Shown here: positions 5,459-8,997 of the stretch, in pieces
Layout: the number at the start of each line of letters is the position of its first letter
Numbering within the stretch: the first letter of the stretch is position 1
NCBI GenBank assembly: GCA_021805265.1
Contig: JAJZFR010000383.1
Span: 2,342 to 11,338, forward strand
Reading direction: 5' to 3'
DNA from: Acidobacteriota bacterium
GTDB lineage: Bacteria; Acidobacteriota; Terriglobia; Terriglobales; Acidobacteriaceae
Length of the DNA stretch: 8,997 nucleotides
Translations under genes and position numbers: made by a program
The notes under the pieces: model-generated
Database searches by the model: none
What the model was told of the DNA's origin: nothing
What the model saw: the letters and a program-made list of their open reading frames with translations, nothing else

Positions 5459-6874
5459 TCACTTCCCATATCTTGATCGAAGCAGATAGAAAACAACCGC
5501 AAAGAGATTGCTGAGGGCGGTGGCCCCAAGCACCTTCACTCCATAAGCGGTGGCATCGATTACCTGGACAAAGGGAAATACCGAGACAATGAGGCTGAAG
5601 AGCGTGGCCAGAAAGCCCAGGGCGGAGGTCCATAGCAGCCAGCCTGGGAGCTTGCCGCGCAACGTGGCTACCCCGGCGAGCGGAATGGCGAACATGGCCA
5701 TATAGGCGAGCGCGTAGTGGGCCGTGCCAGCCACCGTCAGCACCTGAAAAGCCTCCTGAGCGTGGACGCCGGCCGAAGCCAGCGCAATGGCGGCGGCAAC
5801 CAGCAAAGTGGTGAAGAGGATGGCGTTGACGGGCGTTTGCCGGCGCGGATGGAGCCGTGTAAACCACCGCGGCAGGAGGTGATCCCAGCCCGCAGTAAGC
5901 GCCAGACGGCTGGCTCCGGTGAACACAAGGCTGGCGGTTCCGATCAGGCGAAGCTGAAGGAATACAATCGCGGCGACGGCCACCACGTTGCCCCATCCCG
6001 TCGCTCCGAGGGCCAGTCGCAGGGTCTGGGGAATGGGCGCGATGAGGTCAATCCGTCCTCGAGCAAAGGCCATCACCGAGCTGGTGCCCAGGATGAACAT
6101 GATGCAGATGATGGGCGAGGCGATCTGAACCGAGCGCCCTATGGAGCGTGCCGGCGAACGCGTCTCTCCCGCGAGGATGGCGATGTATTCGAGGCCTGCG
6201 AGGCCGCCGATCATCATCTGGCCAACGCGGGCAAAGGCGACTCGGTCAAGGGAAGGCATGGCCAGCGGAAAAGGCTCCCAGTGGATAGGCTGATGACGAA
6301 GCAGCGCGACGGCAGGCAACAGAATGAGCGCGAGAAAAACCGCGAATATAGCCGCGCCGCCCACATTCTGGAGCCACTTGCCCACATTCAGGCCACGCAC
6401 CGCAGCGGCAGTCAGCAACAGCAACAGCAGGCCGATGATCGTAAGCGAAACAGCGCGGTTTTCCGGCAATCCATGCGCGGCAGGCCCAATGAGATAAGAA
6501 AGCTCGGTGGGCATGGCGTAGAGGATGACGCCCGCAACGGCAATCGAATAAACCCACAGGTTCCAGGCGACCAGAAATCCCGCGAAATCGCCAAAAGCGA
6601 TACGCGCCCATGCGTAGAGTCCCCCTTCGAGCGGCATCTCGCGATTCAGGCACAGTACCGAAGCCGCCATGGGCAGGTAAAACGCAGCCATGGCGACAAT
6701 CCACGTGACCGCCTGGGAGCGCCCGAGGCCGGCGGCGGTGCCGACCCATCCCGAGCCGACGACAAAAAGTATCTGCGTCAGCACCAGGTCGCCCAGCCCA
6801 AGTTCGCGCCGCAGACCATGCCCGGTGCGCGGCGCGCTGGCTCGGCGGAAGCGCTCTTTGAGCGGAGTAAGCAT
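5459..6874 (-). CDS. APC-superfamily amino-acid permease
   Basis: An inner-membrane transporter of 471 aa with about 12 hydrophobic segments (roughly residues 31-48, 56-77, 95-119, 143-160, 171-193, 215-236, 251-271, 291-316, 349-367, 377-401, 410-433 and 443-465), the APC-fold number and length. In segment 1, VVGSGWVG supplies the glycine-rich unwound motif that binds the substrate backbone. Segment 6 and the loop after it read GLEYIAILAGETRSPARSI, close to the family's FxGxE...GExxNPxR signature. Uptake or exchange of amino acids or related amines is the likely role; substrate and coupling ion cannot be read from the sequence. The ATG at 6874 is chosen; a GTG at 6895 would add seven residues. 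Neither has a good ribosome site. It is divergent from suhB across about 100 bp. No clear terminator follows. Confidence 0.88.
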   Translation of the reverse strand: MLTPLKERFRRASAPRTGHGLRRELGLGDLVLTQILFVVGSGWVGTAAGLGRSQAVTWIVAMAAFYLPMAASVLCLNREMPLEGGLYAWARIAFGDFAGFLVAWNLWVYSIAVAGVILYAMPTELSYLIGPAAHGLPENRAVSLTIIGLLLLLLTAAAVRGLNVGKWLQNVGGAAIFAVFLALILLPAVALLRHQPIHWEPFPLAMPSLDRVAFARVGQMMIGGLAGLEYIAILAGETRSPARSIGRSVQIASPIICIMFILGTSSVMAFARGRIDLIAPIPQTLRLALGATGWGNVVAVAAIVFLQLRLIGTASLVFTGASRLALTAGWDHLLPRWFTRLHPRRQTPVNAILFTTLLVAAAIALASAGVHAQEAFQVLTVAGTAHYALAYMAMFAIPLAGVATLRGKLPGWLLWTSALGFLATLFSLIVSVFPFVQVIDATAYGVKVLGATALSNLFAVVFYLLRSRYGK

Positions 6875-6885
6875 CGTGTGGGCCG

Positions 6886-6966
6886 AGTATCGCACGGCGT
6901 AGAGTGAGATGCGTCAGTATTTTCGTGCAAAACGATTCGATGCTCGCGATTCACCTTTGCGATACT
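6886..6966. promoter_or_regulatory. 9-bp inverted repeat spanning the divergent permease/suhB control region
   Basis: AGTATCGCA (6886-6894) and TGCGATACT (6958-6966) are exact reverse complements. Each gene thus has TGCGATACT in sense orientation just ahead of its start: 11 nt before the permease ATG and 9 nt before the suhB ATG. The arms contain GATACT, a partial -10 match, but no properly spaced -35 is visible on either side. A shared regulator site, or paired -10 elements giving near-leaderless transcripts, are possible readings. If the permease starts at GTG 6895, the left arm is coding. Confidence 0.4.
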
Positions 6967-6975
6967 GAAAGAGTG

Positions 6976-7767
6976 ATGACCAATCCTGAATTACAGCAAC
7001 GTCTCCTGGTCGCCTCAGCGGTGGCCCGCGAAGCAGGCGCGCTCCAGCGGCGGCGGTTTCTCGCGCGCAACAGCGAAACCGTGGCCTATCAGTTCAAAGG
7101 TCCACAGGATTACCTGACAGCAACCGACGGCGAGGTCGAGAAGCTGGTGCGCGAGCGTCTGCTCGCAGCCTATCCGGGCGACACCATGCTGGGCGAGGAG
7201 GATGGCGGCCAGGTTTCCGACAACACCTGGGTTGTCGATCCCATCGATGGCACCTCGAACTTTGCCCGCGGCATCCCTCACTTCTGCGTGTCCATTGCGC
7301 TCGTGCACAATGGAATCGCCGTGATCGGAGTGATCCACGCGCCGATGGTGGACGAGCTTTTCTGTGCCGCGCGGGGCATGGGCGCGACCCTCAACGGCGA
7401 GCCAATCCACGCTTCAACCGCGACGCAGCTCGACCGCTCCCTGATCGAGCTTGGCTGGGCCTCGCGACAGTCAAAGAGCGCCTACCTCGAGATGCTGCGT
7501 AAGGCGATGGAGTCGGGCACAGGCGTGCGCGGAGCCGGGTCCGGCTCTCTCGCCGTGGCCAATGTCGCGGCGGGGCGCGTCGATGCCTGCGTCGAGCTGC
7601 ACATGTACGCCTGGGACTGGCTGGCGGGCATGGTCCTCGCTCAGGAAGCGGGCGCAACCGTGAATAATTTCCTCACCGGCGACGCGCTCCTGAAGGGAAA
7701 TTTTGTCTTTGCCGCAGCGCCTGGAATCGCCGGCGAATTGGCAACTGTGCTCGGCGTCACCATCTGA
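6976..7767 (+). CDS. suhB: Inositol-1-monophosphatase family enzyme (SuhB-like)
   Basis: A 263-aa cytosolic, metal-dependent phosphatase of the IMPase family, which removes phosphate from inositol 1-phosphate or similar sugar phosphates. The key motifs are in order: K41 and the DYLTATD stretch (45-51), GEE (73-75), the hallmark WVVDPIDGTSNFARG (85-99) with metal-binding D88 and D91 and catalytic T93, and the late motif YAWDWLAG (211-218) with D214. Length and motif spacing are normal. Family members act on several substrates (inositol phosphate, histidinol phosphate, fructose bisphosphate), and in Escherichia coli SuhB also helps rRNA antitermination, so the physiological substrate is not decided here. 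ATG 6976 gives the typical MTNPELQQRL start; the frame stays open upstream to GTG 6904, but those 24 residues look unlike the family. Upstream AAAGAG is a weak ribosome site. ahcY follows after 140 bp. Confidence 0.9.
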   Translation: MTNPELQQRLLVASAVAREAGALQRRRFLARNSETVAYQFKGPQDYLTATDGEVEKLVRERLLAAYPGDTMLGEEDGGQVSDNTWVVDPIDGTSNFARGIPHFCVSIALVHNGIAVIGVIHAPMVDELFCAARGMGATLNGEPIHASTATQLDRSLIELGWASRQSKSAYLEMLRKAMESGTGVRGAGSGSLAVANVAAGRVDACVELHMYAWDWLAGMVLAQEAGATVNNFLTGDALLKGNFVFAAAPGIAGELATVLGVTI

Positions 7768-7799
7768 CAACAGCTTTGCCTGCGAGCTTTCGTCTCACA

Positions 7800-7816
7800 A
7801 AATCGTTCCGCGATTT
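7800..7816. terminator. Short hairpin between suhB and ahcY
   Basis: AAATCG, loop TTCCG, CGATTT form a 6-bp stem 33 nt after the suhB stop. There is no T-run, and the stem is A/T-rich, so it is at most a weak terminator. It is the only dyad seen in the 140-bp gap. Whether ahcY has its own promoter is unclear; TATTCT at 7853-7858 is a possible -10 with a poor -35 (CCGACC). Confidence 0.25.
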
Positions 7817-7907
7817 CACCGTCCGCATCCGACCTGAAAATTGCCCCGATGATATTCTGAATGTCGGCCAACGTGCTTCCGGGCAGGCCGAGGAAAGTCG
7901 AGAGTCG

Positions 7908-8997
7908 ATGGCGACAGCAACGATTGAAACAACCCGAGTGGACTACAAGGTAGCCGACCTTTCGCTCGCCGAGTGGGGCCGCAAGGAAATCTCAATCGCC
8001 GAGCACGAGATGCCGGGGCTGGTCTCGATCCGCAACAAATATGCCGCAGCAAAGCCGCTCGCCGGTGTGCGCATTACCGGCTCGCTGCACATGACCATTC
8101 AGACGGCTGTTCTCATCGAGACCCTGGTTGCTCTCGGCGCCGAGGTCCGCTGGGCAAGCTGCAATATTTTTTCCACCCAGGACCATGCCGCAGCGGCGAT
8201 TGCCGCCAGTGGAGTTCCGGTCTTCGCCTGGAAGGGCGAGTCGCTCGAAGAGTACTGGTGGTGCACCTATCAGGCGCTCAACCACCGCGATGGTCTCGGG
8301 CCGGAGTTGGTGGTCGACGACGGCGGCGACGTGACGCTCCTGATCCACAAAGGCTACGAACTCGAGCATGGCGACCGCTGGGTGGAAACGCCCTCGGGCA
8401 ATCACGAGGAGCAGGTGATCAAAGACCTGTTGAAACGGGTGCACTCGGAAGACCCCGAGCACTGGCGCAAGGTGGCCAGGGCTTGGCGCGGCGTCTCCGA
8501 GGAGACCACGACAGGGGTGCATCGGCTCTACAAGATGATGGAGCAGGGCAAGCTGCTGGTGCCCGCGATCAACGTGAACGACTCGGTGACCAAGTCGAAG
8601 TTCGACAATCTCTATGGCTGCCGCGAGTCGCTGGCCGATGGCATCAAGCGCGCTACCGACGTGATGGTAGCGGGCAAGGTTGCAGTCGTCTGCGGCTACG
8701 GTGACGTGGGCAAAGGCTCGGCCCACTCGCTGCGCGGCATGGGCGCGCGCGTAATTGTGACCGAGGTGGACCCCATCAACGCGCTCCAGGCGGCCATGGA
8801 AGGCTTTGAAGTGACCACCGTCGAGGATACGCTGGGCCGCGGCGACATCTACGTCACCTGCACCGGCAATCTGGACATCCTCACGCTCGAACACATGCAG
8901 CAGATGAAGGATCAGGCCATTGTCTGCAACATCGGCCACTTCGACAACGAAATCCAGATGGACCGGCTCAACACGGCACCCGGTGTCACGCGGCTCA
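7908..8997 (+). CDS. ahcY: S-adenosylhomocysteinase, 3' end outside the window
   Basis: S-adenosyl-L-homocysteine hydrolase, an NAD-dependent cytosolic enzyme that splits SAH into adenosine and homocysteine, relieving product inhibition of methyltransferases and feeding the methionine cycle. The first 363 codons are present; the family is about 470-480 aa in bacteria, so roughly 110 residues lie beyond the edge. Visible motifs: HMTIQTA (61-67) in the substrate domain, DDGGD (137-141), EETTTG (198-203), NVNDSVTKSKFDN (222-234) with K229, D233 and N234 matching human K186, D190 and N191, C238, the Rossmann GYGDVGKG (263-270), E286 in TEVDP, and NIGHFDNE (341-348). Residues about 149-190 are the extra segment found in bacterial and plant enzymes and absent from animal ones. 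ATG 7908 has AGGAAAG 10 nt upstream. No SAH-riboswitch motif is apparent. Confidence 0.97.
   Translation, partial: MATATIETTRVDYKVADLSLAEWGRKEISIAEHEMPGLVSIRNKYAAAKPLAGVRITGSLHMTIQTAVLIETLVALGAEVRWASCNIFSTQDHAAAAIAASGVPVFAWKGESLEEYWWCTYQALNHRDGLGPELVVDDGGDVTLLIHKGYELEHGDRWVETPSGNHEEQVIKDLLKRVHSEDPEHWRKVARAWRGVSEETTTGVHRLYKMMEQGKLLVPAINVNDSVTKSKFDNLYGCRESLADGIKRATDVMVAGKVAVVCGYGDVGKGSAHSLRGMGARVIVTEVDPINALQAAMEGFEVTTVEDTLGRGDIYVTCTGNLDILTLEHMQQMKDQAIVCNIGHFDNEIQMDRLNTAPGVTRL

Noticed and set aside
5717..6907. A 396-codon plus-strand frame across the permease
   Set aside because: It is antisense to a 12-segment membrane protein; its very polar composition is the mirror of hydrophobic codons.
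7768..7907. SAH riboswitch upstream of ahcY
   Set aside because: CCGAGGA at 7887-7893 resembles part of the SAH-riboswitch core, but the conserved GCGCUGC-type continuation and the paired elements are missing. A covariance search with the Rfam SAH riboswitch model would settle it; a significant hit would reverse this.
7861..7953. A 30-codon upstream ORF overlapping the ahcY start
   Set aside because: It starts at an ATG without a ribosome site and its sequence is what the ahcY leader and coding region give out of frame.
7992..8939. A 315-codon minus-strand frame across ahcY
   Set aside because: It is the antisense shadow of a highly conserved enzyme with all active-site motifs in the plus frame.

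Overview
This looks like an ordinary, GC-rich bacterial chromosome segment. Gene content and style fit Acidobacteriota (class Terriglobia): a YyaL/DUF255 protein, a short receiver-like domain fused to a low-complexity basic arm, and a bacterial-type S-adenosylhomocysteinase with its insert. That placement is inferred from gene style only; the window holds no rRNA or other marker that would prove it. I see no transposase, phage gene, CRISPR array, tRNA or rRNA.

Layout from left to right. (1) Positions 1-1055, minus strand: holA, the DNA polymerase III delta subunit, almost complete but cut at its C-terminus by the window edge. (2) Positions 1056-1258: divergent intergenic region with an A/T-rich promoter core near 1217-1222 and a clear Shine-Dalgarno for the next gene. 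(3) Positions 1259-3376, plus strand: a YyaL-type protein, a thioredoxin-like DUF255 domain with a CHWC site followed by an alpha/alpha-barrel domain. (4) Positions 3377-3693: non-coding, with a perfect hairpin nested inside a perfect 11-bp inverted repeat, then 12-bp-period repeats that run through the stop codon of the next gene. (5) Positions 3694-4677, minus strand: an unrecognised 327-aa protein with a long disordered Arg/Lys- and Gln/Asn-rich arm and a C-terminal degenerate CheY-like fold. (6) Positions 4678-5458: about 780 bp with no convincing gene but several short repeats, including five copies of a 9-bp unit. (7) Positions 5459-6874, minus strand: an APC-superfamily amino-acid permease. 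(8) Positions 6976-7767, plus strand: an inositol-monophosphatase-family enzyme (SuhB-like), divergent from the permease. (9) Positions 7908 to the right edge, plus strand: ahcY, S-adenosylhomocysteinase, cut by the edge.

These are mostly unrelated housekeeping genes and not a dedicated system. ahcY recycles the product of methyl transfer, holA loads the replicative clamp, and the permease and phosphatase face away from each other over a short shared control region. The least ordinary parts are the disordered-arm/receiver-like protein, the nested inverted repeat behind yyaL, and the 9-mer TGCGATACT lying in sense orientation just ahead of both the permease and the suhB start codons.
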